A DNA stretch of 64,000 nt, from positions 1 to 64,000 of the forward strand of contig JAUIHI010000016.1 in assembly GCA_030432295.1 (NCBI GenBank), given 5' to 3'. Shown here one piece after another: positions 43,833-52,545 of this stretch. Source of the stretch: Anaerolineae bacterium. Lineage in GTDB: Bacteria > Chloroflexota > Anaerolineae > Caldilineales > Caldilineaceae. How positions within the stretch are numbered: the stretch's first letter is position 1; every line of letters starts with the position of its first letter. The notes under the pieces were generated by a model. That model saw only the letters and a program-made list of their open reading frames with translations. It had not been told where the DNA came from and ran no database searches. The position numbers and the translations under genes were made by a program.

Positions 43833-46800
43833 TCAAAAACCTCGCGCCGCGGACGCCTGATACTTCTTGAAATTCTCCGCCTGCTCGAAAATCTCCTTGT
43901 AGACCTCGTCCCGGTCCACCGGGGGATAGCCGTTCTCCGCCAGGAGGATGATCAGGTCCACCTTCAGTTCGGCTTTGATGTCCTCCCGCCGACTCCAGTC
44001 CGTGTAGCGGGCTTTGTCGTCCACAATAACCTTGACTTTGCGGGCCAGGGCCAGGAGCTTCGCCTCCGGGTAGACAAAATCGTACTTGACGGTCAGGGAT
44101 TTGAGGATGTCGTAGAACGCCTTCTCCTCGAAGTCGATGCCCAATTCGGCGAAGGAGGCCCGCTCCTTTTGGATGGCGTGGTAGAGGTCGATGATCTCCT
44201 CGGTGAAGTCGTCCAGCACTTCGCTGCGCAGGACGTCCTGCTCCCGGCGCTCGTTGTAGCGCTCCACCAGGGCCTTGAACTGGGCGGAAAAGTCGATGCC
44301 CTTCAGCCGGTTGACCCGCCGGAACTCGTCAATCGCTTTGGTCAGCAACTGTTGCAGCAGTTTGATGCGGGTGTGGGGCAGCTTGATTTTGGCAATTTTG
44401 GCCAGATAGTCCGGGTCGAAGATGTCCACCTGGGACGTGTCGCCCTGGCCCAGCTTGAAAATCTCCTCCACCCCGTCGCTCTGCAGGGCCGCGCTGATTA
44501 GCTGCCGGACTTTGGCGTTCATCTGCACCAGGTCCGGGGCGTCGCCTTTGGTGAGCTTGAAGACGATAGAACGCACGGCCAGATAGAAGTGTAGCTGATC
44601 CCGCTCGGCCTGGGTGAAGGCGTCGCTGCCCACGCAGATGTCGTAGGCGGCCTTCATCCGCTTGGCCAGGAACATAAAACGCTTCTCCAACTCGTCGGTG
44701 ATCTGGACATATTCCGCGGCCCGGTTGAGGCAGTCCAGTTGTTGCAGGGGCGTGCCGCGGAAATAGGCCCGGCTGTCGAAGCGGTGGAAGATGGCCCGCA
44801 TCAGGTCCAAATGATCCCGCACCACCACCACCGACTGGCCGATCTCCTCGAAGTTGGCGGTGTCGGCCTGGGCGTAGTGGGCCAGGGCCAGATTCATCTG
44901 CTTTTTGATGCCGATGTAATCGACGATCAGCCCCTTTTCCTTCTGTTGAAATTTGCGGTTGACACGGGAGATCGTCTGGATCAGATTGTGGCGCTGGACC
45001 GGTTTGTCGATGTACATCGTGTCCAGAAAGGGCACGTCGAAGCCGGTGAGCCACATATCCACCACAATCGCGATTTTGAAGTTGGACTTGGCGTTTTTGA
45101 ACTGGCGGTCCAGTTCCTTGCGCTGCTCTTTGCTGCCCAGCATCTCATAGAGCGCGGCTTCGTCGTCCTGGCTGCGGGTCATCACCAGTTGGATGGCCGG
45201 GCTGGGCAAAATCTCCTTCTGCTCCTGGGCGCTGAGTTCCTCCCCCTCGGCGCAGACCCGCACCTCGGCCCAGGCGGGACGCAGGGCGATCACCTCTTTG
45301 TAGAAGGCGTAGGCGATGGGACGGCTGCTGGCGACAAACATCGCCTTGCCCGCCACTGTGGCCCCTTCGGCGACGCGGGCCTCGTAGTGTTCCACAAAAT
45401 CCGCGGCCAATGCCCGCAGCCGCTGGGGATCGCCCAGAATCGTCGTCATTTTCAGGTTGGCCTGTTTGCTGGCCTCGATGGCGTAGTCGTTGGCCCCCTG
45501 CTCCGCGGCCTGGGCGTAGTAGGCTTCAATCTCCTCCAGCTTGTCGTTGTCCAGCAGCACTTTGGCCGCCCGGCCTTCGTAGACAATGCGCACGGTAATC
45601 TCGTCGGCCACGGATTCGGTCATTGTGTAGGCGTCCACCACCGGGCCGAAGACATCCAGGGTAGCGTCGATGGGCGTGCCGGTGAAGCCCACGTAGGTGG
45701 CGTTGGGCAGGCCGTCGTGGAGATATTTGGCAAAGCCGTAGCTGCGCACCACCCCTTCCGCGGTCACCCGCACCTTCTGGTCCAGATTGACCTGGCTGCG
45801 GTGGGCCTCGTCGGAGATGCAGATGATATTTGTGCGTTCGGAGAGCAGTTCCGTGTCTTCGCTGAATTTGTGGATGGTAGTCAGAAAGACGCCGCCGCTG
45901 GCCCGCCCCTTCAGCAGTTCGCGCAGATGTGCCCGGCTCTCCACACTGACCACCGCGTCGTCGCCGATGAAGTTTTTGCCGTTGACAAAGAGGCGGGAAA
46001 GCTGGTCGTCCAGGTCTGTGCGGTCGGTGATGAGGACGATTGTGGGGCTGGCCAGGGCCACGCTGCGCATCAGCAGCCGGGTCAGAAAGAGCATTGTATA
46101 GCTCTTGCCACAGCCGGTCGCGCCAAAATAGGTGCCCCCTTTGCCGTCGCCTGCGGGCTGGCGGTGGGCCAGAATGTGGGCGTAGAGTTTGCTGGCCGCG
46201 TAGTATTGGGGATAGCGGCAGAGAATCTTCTCCTCCTGGCGGGAGCTGTCGGGGAAATAGACAAAGTTGCGGATTACGTCGAGCAGCCGGGTGGGGTGAA
46301 AGAGACCGGCAATCAGCGAGAAAAGGGAGTCGATGCCGTCGGTCTCGACCAGATCGCCGCCGTCGGTCTTGCGCCAGGCATAGTAGAACTCGTAGGGCGC
46401 GAAGAACGACCCGGCTTTGTTGTTCACCCCGTCGCTGATGACGCAGAGGGCGTTGTATTTGAAGAGTTCGGGGATGGCCCGGCGGTAGCGCACGGTCAGT
46501 TGCTCGTAGGCGTTGTGGATGGTGGCCTCTTCGCGGATGGCGCTCTTGAATTCAAAGACGACCAGAGGCAGGCCGTTGATGTAGAGAATGGCATCAGGGA
46601 TGCGCTTCTCCGTGCCGACGATCTCCAGTTGGCTGACGACTTTGCAAATGTTGCCGCCGCTGCGGTAGTCGCCTTTGGCCTCGGCCAGGGCAGGCGGCCC
46701 AATCTGGGGGAGTTGGCCGGGCTGGGGCTGGCGAAAGGCCACCAGCCCGCTGTAGTCGATGAGCTGGACGTAGAGGTCTTTCTGCGTCCGGTCTTCCCGT

Positions 46801-47078
46801 TTGAGCAGCAGGCCATCGGCCACCAGCTTCACAATCTCCCGGTTGCTGGCGTAGAGATCAGCGCTGGAATAGCCCTTCAAACGGCGAATCACCGCCTCGA
46901 TTTCGCCGTCGGTGATGCCGTCGTCCGCGTAGCGCCGGGCCAGATAGGCGCGCAGATCGGCCTCAATCAGTACCTCTTCGGGTGGACGCGCAATTCTTTC
47001 GCCCAGGACGTGGGGGTAGCCCTGGGCTGCGAGCAGTTGGAGGATGGCGGCTTCCAGTTGGGCTTCGGTGAATTTCAT
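43833..47078 (-). CDS. hsdR: Type I restriction enzyme R subunit
   Basis: The motor-nuclease subunit (1081 residues). The N-terminal nuclease domain has the PD-(D/E)XK region (LVVFEFKSAIREEA, near 180). The helicase part shows Walker A FGATGCGKS near residue 320, ISDEAHRSQ near 421, and later motifs such as GFTGTPIDA and TISRVNR. The HsdR C-terminal helical domain (about 850-1081) is complete. It overlaps the hsdS stop as ATGA and is last in the hsdM-hsdS-hsdR operon. The set appears intact and should cleave DNA away from its recognition site. Confidence 0.95.
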   Translation of the reverse strand: MKFTEAQLEAAILQLLAAQGYPHVLGERIARPPEEVLIEADLRAYLARRYADDGITDGEIEAVIRRLKGYSSADLYASNREIVKLVADGLLLKREDRTQKDLYVQLIDYSGLVAFRQPQPGQLPQIGPPALAEAKGDYRSGGNICKVVSQLEIVGTEKRIPDAILYINGLPLVVFEFKSAIREEATIHNAYEQLTVRYRRAIPELFKYNALCVISDGVNNKAGSFFAPYEFYYAWRKTDGGDLVETDGIDSLFSLIAGLFHPTRLLDVIRNFVYFPDSSRQEEKILCRYPQYYAASKLYAHILAHRQPAGDGKGGTYFGATGCGKSYTMLFLTRLLMRSVALASPTIVLITDRTDLDDQLSRLFVNGKNFIGDDAVVSVESRAHLRELLKGRASGGVFLTTIHKFSEDTELLSERTNIICISDEAHRSQVNLDQKVRVTAEGVVRSYGFAKYLHDGLPNATYVGFTGTPIDATLDVFGPVVDAYTMTESVADEITVRIVYEGRAAKVLLDNDKLEEIEAYYAQAAEQGANDYAIEASKQANLKMTTILGDPQRLRALAADFVEHYEARVAEGATVAGKAMFVASSRPIAYAFYKEVIALRPAWAEVRVCAEGEELSAQEQKEILPSPAIQLVMTRSQDDEAALYEMLGSKEQRKELDRQFKNAKSNFKIAIVVDMWLTGFDVPFLDTMYIDKPVQRHNLIQTISRVNRKFQQKEKGLIVDYIGIKKQMNLALAHYAQADTANFEEIGQSVVVVRDHLDLMRAIFHRFDSRAYFRGTPLQQLDCLNRAAEYVQITDELEKRFMFLAKRMKAAYDICVGSDAFTQAERDQLHFYLAVRSIVFKLTKGDAPDLVQMNAKVRQLISAALQSDGVEEIFKLGQGDTSQVDIFDPDYLAKIAKIKLPHTRIKLLQQLLTKAIDEFRRVNRLKGIDFSAQFKALVERYNERREQDVLRSEVLDDFTEEIIDLYHAIQKERASFAELGIDFEEKAFYDILKSLTVKYDFVYPEAKLLALARKVKVIVDDKARYTDWSRREDIKAELKVDLIILLAENGYPPVDRDEVYKEIFEQAENFKKYQASAARGF

Positions 47079-48493
47079 GCCAGGACCTCCTCGGCCAGGG
47101 TTGCGCCGTCGGGGAGGCGCAGGTCGCCGGAGATGAGTTGGGGCAGGAGGGTGTCGCGCAGTGCGGCGAGAGTTTGAGCCTGAACAGTATTGTTACTTAT
47201 GGATTCAAACCAAATTTGTGTTGTTCTTTTGAAATTGTCTAAGCAAGTGCGATTGGGAATGAGGAAGGGCATTCCCTTGATAATTTTTGAATTCACCGCA
47301 GTTGCGATAGATGACGTGCTACCTAAACTCGAGAAATCGAAGCTCGTCAAATAGCAATACAAAAATTCCTTTGTTAGCCCAAATTTCGGATTCACAAAAT
47401 GAGCAATAGCTTCATTTGTCGTCATTTTTCTTTGAGTTATTGCAACTCTGCCTATAGTGAGCTTGAAACTCAAAATGACAGAACCCTCTGGAATCACGTG
47501 AATATTAAATTTGCCAATAGACTCAGGCGTTAGGTATTCGTTGCTGTCACCGATGAATGCGCCACAATTACCCATATCTCGAATCGATGCCCATACAATA
47601 TTGCCGGAGCTATTATCCGAAAACCAATGAGATTCCTTCCGTGGCGGTGTCTTTCCTATTGTAATTTTCGCTATTTCATCAGCTTTTTTTACTGTCCACC
47701 CCTCCGGAATCCAGCCCAATTCTTCGCTGCGTTGAAAAGCGGCGGGGAATGCCTGGGCCGCCTCCCAGTTGGCCGTGCCATCGGCCAGGGCCTGGCTGCG
47801 GACTTCGGCCCGCTCGGCCAGTTCATCGGGGAGGGGGTTGCCCGCGGCCAGGGCGTTGTCGATCACCGGGTCGAAGTCCACAAACCAGCTACGGAAGAGG
47901 GCCTGGGCCATCCCTTCCAGTGTGGCGTTCATGCGCCGGTTCAGCTCGATTTTGTCGTCCAGAGAGCCGAGGATGTGGGCAATCGCTTTTTGTTCGGGGA
48001 GGGGTGGGAGGGTTATTGGAAAGTTTCTGAGATACGCTACGTTTGTTTTGGGAACTCCGGTCGCTTCTGAATCTTGCAAGATTTTGTCTACGCTAGACCG
48101 TGAGGAAACATAGTAATAAACGAAAAGCGGGTACGCAATATTACGCTCCACTGTTAACTTCATCTGATTCGATGAAATCAGATATTGAGCATATTTCCCT
48201 TTTTCCGGAATCAGTCCTGTTTGACCAAGAGTACCCTTTTTCGTAAAAATGATATCCAGAGGACCGCAAAGGCTTCGCTCAAGGCGTTTTGCCGTGTTTG
48301 GAGATACGTATACGAACTCAGTGCTTCGGAAGCGGTCTGTTCCAAGACTAAGGTTACTGCCTCTAATTACTGGTATGCCCGATGGGGTGTAGCAGGAAGC
48401 TGGCAGATTTGACCCAAAAGGGCCGTCAACTAAACCAAACCCGCTCTTACTAGCGATGTCTCCAAGAGTCGTTTCTTGCCACTCACTCCCCAT
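47075..48493 (-). CDS. hsdS: Type I restriction specificity subunit
   Basis: The 472-residue protein has two target-recognition domains (about 5-160 and 265-430) separated by conserved helical spacers (LPPLPEQKAIAHILGSLDDK, IELNRRMNATLEGMAQALFR). The recognition sequence cannot be inferred. The TRD-coding stretches (about 47180-47700 and 48000-48470) are clearly more AT-rich than the spacers, consistent with exchange of TRDs by recombination. It overlaps hsdM by 11 bases and hsdR by four. Confidence 0.93.
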   Translation of the reverse strand: MGSEWQETTLGDIASKSGFGLVDGPFGSNLPASCYTPSGIPVIRGSNLSLGTDRFRSTEFVYVSPNTAKRLERSLCGPLDIIFTKKGTLGQTGLIPEKGKYAQYLISSNQMKLTVERNIAYPLFVYYYVSSRSSVDKILQDSEATGVPKTNVAYLRNFPITLPPLPEQKAIAHILGSLDDKIELNRRMNATLEGMAQALFRSWFVDFDPVIDNALAAGNPLPDELAERAEVRSQALADGTANWEAAQAFPAAFQRSEELGWIPEGWTVKKADEIAKITIGKTPPRKESHWFSDNSSGNIVWASIRDMGNCGAFIGDSNEYLTPESIGKFNIHVIPEGSVILSFKLTIGRVAITQRKMTTNEAIAHFVNPKFGLTKEFLYCYLTSFDFSSLGSTSSIATAVNSKIIKGMPFLIPNRTCLDNFKRTTQIWFESISNNTVQAQTLAALRDTLLPQLISGDLRLPDGATLAEEVLA

Positions 48494-50144
48494 AACCCAA
48501 TCCCTCCAAATTCGCCCGAATCACCCCGTCCAGCCGGGCCGCCTCGGCCATCTGGGCGTAGAGGGTCTGGCTCAACTCCTCCATTTTGCTCTCAAAGGGG
48601 ATGCCGTCGTCCTCCACCGCGGCCGCGCCTACATAGCGCCCCGGGGTCAGCACAAAGTCGTGGCTGGCAATCTCCGCCAGCGTGGCGGCTTTGCAGAAGC
48701 CCGGCTCGTCTACATAGCCCTCACCCCCAGCCCCTCTCCCAGGAGGAGAGGGGAGTTCTTGGCTCCTCTCCCCTTGGGAGAGGCGGGGGTGAGGGCCACT
48801 TCGCCAGGCGTGATACACTCCCGCAATCATTCTAATCTCCGCGTCGGTCAGCTCCTTCTGGGTGCGGCTGATCATCGACCCCATCTTGCGGGCGTCGATA
48901 AAAAGGGTCTCCCCCCTGCGGTCCCGGTAGCCCCGTTCACCGTCCGCCCGCTTGCTTTTGGTCAGAAACCAGAGACAGACCGGAATCTGGGTGGTGTAGA
49001 AGAGCTGGCCGGGCAGGGCAATCATACAGTCCACCAGATCGTTCTCCACCAGCTTGCGGCGGATGGCCCCTTCGCCGCTGGTGTTGGTGGACATAGAGCC
49101 GTTGGCCAGCACAAAGCCCGCCACCCCCTGGGCCGAGAGCTTGGAAACCATATGCAGAATCCAGGCGTAGTTGGCGTTGCCCGTGGGCGGGGTCTCGTAG
49201 CCGTCCCAGCGGGGGTCGTCGGTCAGCTCGTCCGCGGCCCGCCACGCCTTCATATTGAAGGGCGGGTTGGCCAGAATGTAGTCGGCCTTCAGGTCCGGGT
49301 GCTGGTCCCGGAAAAAGGTATCCGCGGGCAGGTCGCCCAGGTTGGCCGACAGCCCCCGCACGGCCAGATTCATCTTGGCCAGTTTGTAGGTGGTGGCCGT
49401 GTACTCCTGGCCGTAGACGGAGATGTCTTTGGTGTTGCCGTGGTGGCTGCGCACAAATTTGAGCGACTGCACAAACATCCCCCCGGAGCCGCAGCAGGGG
49501 TCATAGATTGTGCCCCGGAAGGGTTCGATCATCTCCGCAAGCAGATTGACCACAGATTTGGGGGTGTAGAATTCGCCCCCCAGCTTGCCCTCCGAGGCGG
49601 CAAACTTGCCCAGAAAATACTCGTAGACCCGGCCCACCACATCCTCTTGCGCGTCCGCCCCCCGATCTCCAATCGTGTCGATGTTGTTGATGGCGTCGAT
49701 CAGCGCGGCCAGTTTGCTGCCGTCCAGCCCCAGCCGGGAGAAATAGTTGTCGGGCAGCGCGCCCCGCAAAGAGGCGTTGCTCTTCTCCACATCGGCCAGG
49801 GCTGTGTCGATTTTGATGGCGATGTCCGTCTGCTTGGCCTGCTGCTGGATATAGCGCCAGCGGGAAGTCTCCGGCAGGTAGAAGACGTTGCGCATTGTAT
49901 AGAACTCCACCATCTCCGCGTACTTCTCCCGTCCCTCGGCCAGCAGTTCGGCCCGGCGCTCCTCAAATTTGTCCGAGACAAACTTGAGGAAGATCAGGCT
50001 GAGGACCACGTGCTTATATTCCGACGACTCCACACTGCCCCGCAGCCGGTTGGCCGACTCCCACAGGGATTCCTCGAAGCCTTTGTCCGCAAAGCCTTTG
50101 TCTGTAAAGCCTTTGTCGTTGCTGGTTGTCTGTGGCTGGGCCAT
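48483..50144 (-). CDS. hsdM: Type I restriction modification methyltransferase subunit
   Basis: An N6-adenine methyltransferase (553 residues). The SAM motif lies in YDPCCGSGGMF near residue 215 and the catalytic motif NPPFNMKAW near residue 293. The N-terminal helical HsdM domain (about 15-150) is present. Close to the C-terminus, between GVYHAWRS and DEPGFCKAATLAEI, there are about 26 residues (GPHPRLSQGERSQELPSPPG and onward) encoded by a palindromic dispersed repeat inserted in frame. The flanks match normal HsdM proteins, so activity may be kept. AGGAG lies four bases before the ATG. Confidence 0.95.
   Translation of the reverse strand: MAQPQTTSNDKGFTDKGFADKGFEESLWESANRLRGSVESSEYKHVVLSLIFLKFVSDKFEERRAELLAEGREKYAEMVEFYTMRNVFYLPETSRWRYIQQQAKQTDIAIKIDTALADVEKSNASLRGALPDNYFSRLGLDGSKLAALIDAINNIDTIGDRGADAQEDVVGRVYEYFLGKFAASEGKLGGEFYTPKSVVNLLAEMIEPFRGTIYDPCCGSGGMFVQSLKFVRSHHGNTKDISVYGQEYTATTYKLAKMNLAVRGLSANLGDLPADTFFRDQHPDLKADYILANPPFNMKAWRAADELTDDPRWDGYETPPTGNANYAWILHMVSKLSAQGVAGFVLANGSMSTNTSGEGAIRRKLVENDLVDCMIALPGQLFYTTQIPVCLWFLTKSKRADGERGYRDRRGETLFIDARKMGSMISRTQKELTDAEIRMIAGVYHAWRSGPHPRLSQGERSQELPSPPGRGAGGEGYVDEPGFCKAATLAEIASHDFVLTPGRYVGAAAVEDDGIPFESKMEELSQTLYAQMAEAARLDGVIRANLEGLGYGE
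48717..48796. repeat. Palindromic repeat inserted in frame in hsdM
   Basis: Arms gccctcaccccc (48717-48728) and gggggtgagggc (48785-48796) close an 80-bp palindromic unit with inner complements (cctctccc / gggagagg, ctctcc / ggagag). The words resemble the common genome repeat that translates as LTPSPSPGERG. It sits entirely inside the hsdM coding frame. Confidence 0.8.
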
Positions 50145-50599
50145 GGGTCTCCTGTTCGGGGGGTGGTGGATGTGCTAGAAGTTCGACTTTTCGGAAAAAG
50201 TCGAACTTCTGTGAAGATGTGGAATTTTGTAGTGATCGGGCTGTTGGTGAAGAAAACTGGACGCAGATAAACGCTGAAAACGCAGATCTCGGCGTGGTTC
50301 ATTTGACGGGAAACCGACCTTTACAATTATCGAGGAGTCGAGCACGCCCTCGTGCGGGTTTTGTGGGCACAAGCCGCACGAAGGCATGCTTACTCCTCTC
50401 GAAAGTGGTAAGAACGCAAAAATAGAATCTGAACCGCGCCCAGATTTCGTATTCTGGGTCAGGGCCTATCCGCGAAGGGATGACGATTAGGTAACGCGCG
50501 ACAGCCTTCCGGGAAGCGGCCACGAAATCAGGGAGTGCGAAAGTCGGTTTGGCCGCTTCCCGGAAGGTCGAAACCGACCGGTTTTTTGACCGCCAATCT
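50145..50599. other. Intergenic region with two hairpin repeats
   Basis: No gene is visible in this 455-bp gap upstream of hsdM. It contains the hairpin at 50177-50210, nearly identical to 7424-7457, and an 18-bp perfect inverted repeat at 50505-50522 and 50550-50567 (ccttccgggaagcggcca). A fragment of the latter also occurs near 135-160. The hsdM promoter must lie here, but none is obvious. Confidence 0.6.
50505..50567. repeat. 18-bp perfect inverted repeat
   Basis: Arms 50505-50522 and 50550-50567 are exact complements with a 27-base loop. It lies downstream of the small leftward gene at 50600 and may serve as its terminator, though no T-run is present. Confidence 0.55.
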
Positions 50600-50875
50600 T
50601 TACTGCCCCCACAGCACCTGGGCCACTTTCCCGCTGGTGGCTGCTACATCGACCACAAGATCGCCGCCCCGTCGATTGATATACTCTTTGGGGCCATAGT
50701 TGATACGCCAAATCAGCACGTCGTCTGCCATGCGCTGGGTGAGGGTAAGCAGGCTATTTGTGACATCTACGCCCATCTCGCTGGCGCGTTTGTTGGCTGT
50801 CGCCAGCACATTCGCAAGGGTTACTGCAATATCGTCTTGGTAGACTTCTGCTGTCAGCATTACGGCCATTTTCAA
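50600..50875 (-). CDS. Conserved small protein of unknown function
   Basis: A 91-residue soluble protein. Codon pattern and the segments YQDDIAVTLANVLATANKRA and WRINYGPKEYINRRGGDLVV look like a genuine conserved protein, with an alpha-helix followed by a beta hairpin. I cannot assign a family. It follows the nucleotidyltransferase gene by seven bases, so it is likely the last gene of the toxin-antitoxin-like islet. Confidence 0.6.
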   Translation of the reverse strand: MKMAVMLTAEVYQDDIAVTLANVLATANKRASEMGVDVTNSLLTLTQRMADDVLIWRINYGPKEYINRRGGDLVVDVAATSGKVAQVLWGQ

Positions 50876-50882
50876 TTCTGTC

Positions 50883-51329
50883 CTATGGCAAATGTTCCAG
50901 ATCGCTCAAATCCTTGTAACGACCGCTTGCCTTTTTGTTCTGCTTCAAGTGGTCCAAATTGATGAGGTTGACTTGCACACCATCCATTTTACCCACAATG
51001 CGGGCCGCATAGCATTCATCAAAGATGACACCGGAGATGCTGGTGAGGACTTCAATTCGCATAGGAGGTACACCCATCCGAATGATCTTTTCCTGTTCCA
51101 GGAACAACTCCTTCGATAGCCCCGGAACAGAAAAGCCGAACGCCTGCATCACATTGACCAGTCGTTCAGCGTTGTCGGTGTGGATTGCCACCCACACATC
51201 TATATCGTTTGTGGCCCGCGGGTAGCCGTGGTAGCCAACTGCATAGCCACCAATCAGCAGGTACTCAACCCGATGTGAGTTCAACAACCTCAAGAACTCT
51301 TTGAAGTCGTTCGGTAGCTCGATGTCCAT
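50883..51329 (-). CDS. Nucleotidyltransferase-fold protein (MNT/DUF6036-like)
   Basis: A 148-residue protein of the polymerase-beta nucleotidyltransferase superfamily. The GG...D-x-D motif is seen as LIGGYAVGYHGYPRATNDID followed by VWV, which are the expected active-site residues. Relatives act as toxins or as antitoxin AMPylases in toxin-antitoxin pairs. Its start overlaps the preceding small gene by 65 bases, typical of such pairs. Confidence 0.8.
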   Translation of the reverse strand: MDIELPNDFKEFLRLLNSHRVEYLLIGGYAVGYHGYPRATNDIDVWVAIHTDNAERLVNVMQAFGFSVPGLSKELFLEQEKIIRMGVPPMRIEVLTSISGVIFDECYAARIVGKMDGVQVNLINLDHLKQNKKASGRYKDLSDLEHLP

Positions 51330-51477
51330 AATTGATCCGGCGCAACCGTTCCATGTGAGCGAGGCGTTCCTGGGGGGTCTGGGTCAACCAGAAGGCGCGT
51401 TCATCGGATTCGTCATAGAGCGAAACGACAGAGAATGCCTTGCGGTCCAGTGTGCCTGTAGGGTTTATGGTATCCAT
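51265..51477 (-). CDS. Small partner protein of nucleotidyltransferase
   Basis: A 70-residue protein containing FWLTQTPQERLAHMERLRRI and a basic helix ending TERLQRVLEVVE. Proteins of this pattern commonly precede nucleotidyltransferase genes of the DUF6036 type and may be the cognate partner. The ATG at 51477 is preferred to one six codons upstream. The 65-base overlap with the downstream gene supports coupled expression. Confidence 0.7.
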   Translation of the reverse strand: MDTINPTGTLDRKAFSVVSLYDESDERAFWLTQTPQERLAHMERLRRINYGHRATERLQRVLEVVELTSG

Positions 51478-51512
51478 ACACAGATTATACCACAAGAGAG
51501 GAAAGCGGAGAG

Positions 51513-51860
51513 TCAGTTGATCGGTGGCTGGGGTGTCTGTTTCTTGGCCGCGATCCGTTGCCGGAGCCGGGCGACGACCTCCGGTGTCAGCCCTGGCTCT
51601 GGCTCCACTTCTTCCCGCTCGGCCAGGGTGGCTTCGATCTCGGAAAAGGTAGCCGTTCCCAACGAATTGAGCAGGGCGGTGTAGGAGGCTCGCTGTTCAG
51701 CCACGGCCTGTTCGGAAACGGGCTGCACAGCATAGGCCAATGTGGCCTGACGCGACAGGGCATAGACAATATACTGATTCAGCGAAACACCCTCGGTTTC
51801 GGCCAAACCGGCAAGTTGGGTATGGAGTGTCTGGGGAAGACGCAGTGTCAATCTGCTCAT
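51513..51860 (-). CDS. HicB-like ribbon-helix-helix antitoxin
   Basis: A 115-residue protein whose N-terminus is a ribbon-helix-helix DNA-binding motif (LTLRLPQTLHTQLAGLAETE, then GVSLNQYIVYALS). The C-terminal half is charged and probably disordered until it wraps the toxin. It precedes no large gene other than the PIN-domain gene directly upstream (16 bp), with which it probably forms a toxin-antitoxin pair. Confidence 0.8.
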   Translation of the reverse strand: MSRLTLRLPQTLHTQLAGLAETEGVSLNQYIVYALSRQATLAYAVQPVSEQAVAEQRASYTALLNSLGTATFSEIEATLAEREEVEPEPGLTPEVVARLRQRIAAKKQTPQPPIN

Positions 51861-51876
51861 TGTATCTGAATCCTTT

Positions 51877-52287
51877 CTACCTTTCGGCCAAACGTTGAAC
51901 TGCTTGCACCGGCGTTAACAGGGATAGGCCGAGTTGCGCTTGCGCGGTACGAAAATCTCGCACATTCCAAGTGACGACCGACGCATTGGTGTTCATTGCA
52001 CAATCCACGATGTGATCATCACCCGAATCGTTGGCGATGGGCCGCCATGTGTAATAGACCGGTACGAAATCGGTTGCTGCAAGCAAGCTTTGTAGGACAG
52101 GGGATATTTTCTGCAATCGATGTGGACTCAACTTGCGTGTGAGTACATCTGCATATTCATAGGCCAATGCGTTTGTGGCAAATGGCTGAAACAGATTTGC
52201 CAGCCACGAATCGATCAGCAAGCCCGAAGCGCTTCCCTGTTTGGTCAGCCCCTCGAAGACAACATTTGTATCAATGACAAAGCGCAA
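51877..52287 (-). CDS. PIN-domain ribonuclease toxin
   Basis: A 136-residue PIN-fold nuclease. Acidic residues expected for metal binding are visible in FVIDTNVVFEG (first Asp), ALAYEYADVL (Glu), NDSGDDHIVDCAM (Asp) and TWNVRDF (last Asp). The toxin would cut RNA and be neutralised by the adjacent ribbon-helix-helix protein. Here the toxin gene precedes the antitoxin gene, which is the less usual order. Confidence 0.85.
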   Translation of the reverse strand: MRFVIDTNVVFEGLTKQGSASGLLIDSWLANLFQPFATNALAYEYADVLTRKLSPHRLQKISPVLQSLLAATDFVPVYYTWRPIANDSGDDHIVDCAMNTNASVVTWNVRDFRTAQAQLGLSLLTPVQAVQRLAER

Positions 52288-52455
52288 TCTATCTACAGTA
52301 GTTATGACACCAGTATAGCACCGAATACGACGTCGTTCAAGCCTGGAAATTTCTGCGTGTGTCTCCGTCTTTGGGCAAAATGGAATCGTCCGTACCGGCG
52401 AAAATCTACGGCCATCTGCCCAATCAGCGTTCCTATTATACCCACACCTTCCCCC

Positions 52456-52500
52456 GAAAACAACAGAGCGGGCGACCCCAACCCCGGGATCGCCCGCTCC
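52456..52500 (-). terminator. Putative terminator of selenoperoxiredoxin gene
   Basis: Read on the minus strand, a GC-rich stem (agcgggcga paired with its complement, one bulged base, loop around 52480-52485) is followed by ctgttgtttt. It lies 46 bp after the peroxiredoxin stop. Confidence 0.5.
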
Positions 52501-52545
52501 GCCGAAAAGGAGGAGACCAGCTTGTCGATTGACCTGCCAATCTTT

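Noticed and set aside
44739-47177. An 812-codon open frame antisense to hsdR and the hsdS end
   Set aside because: The translation has no recognisable motif and the real hsdR frame is complete; it is a third-position GC effect.
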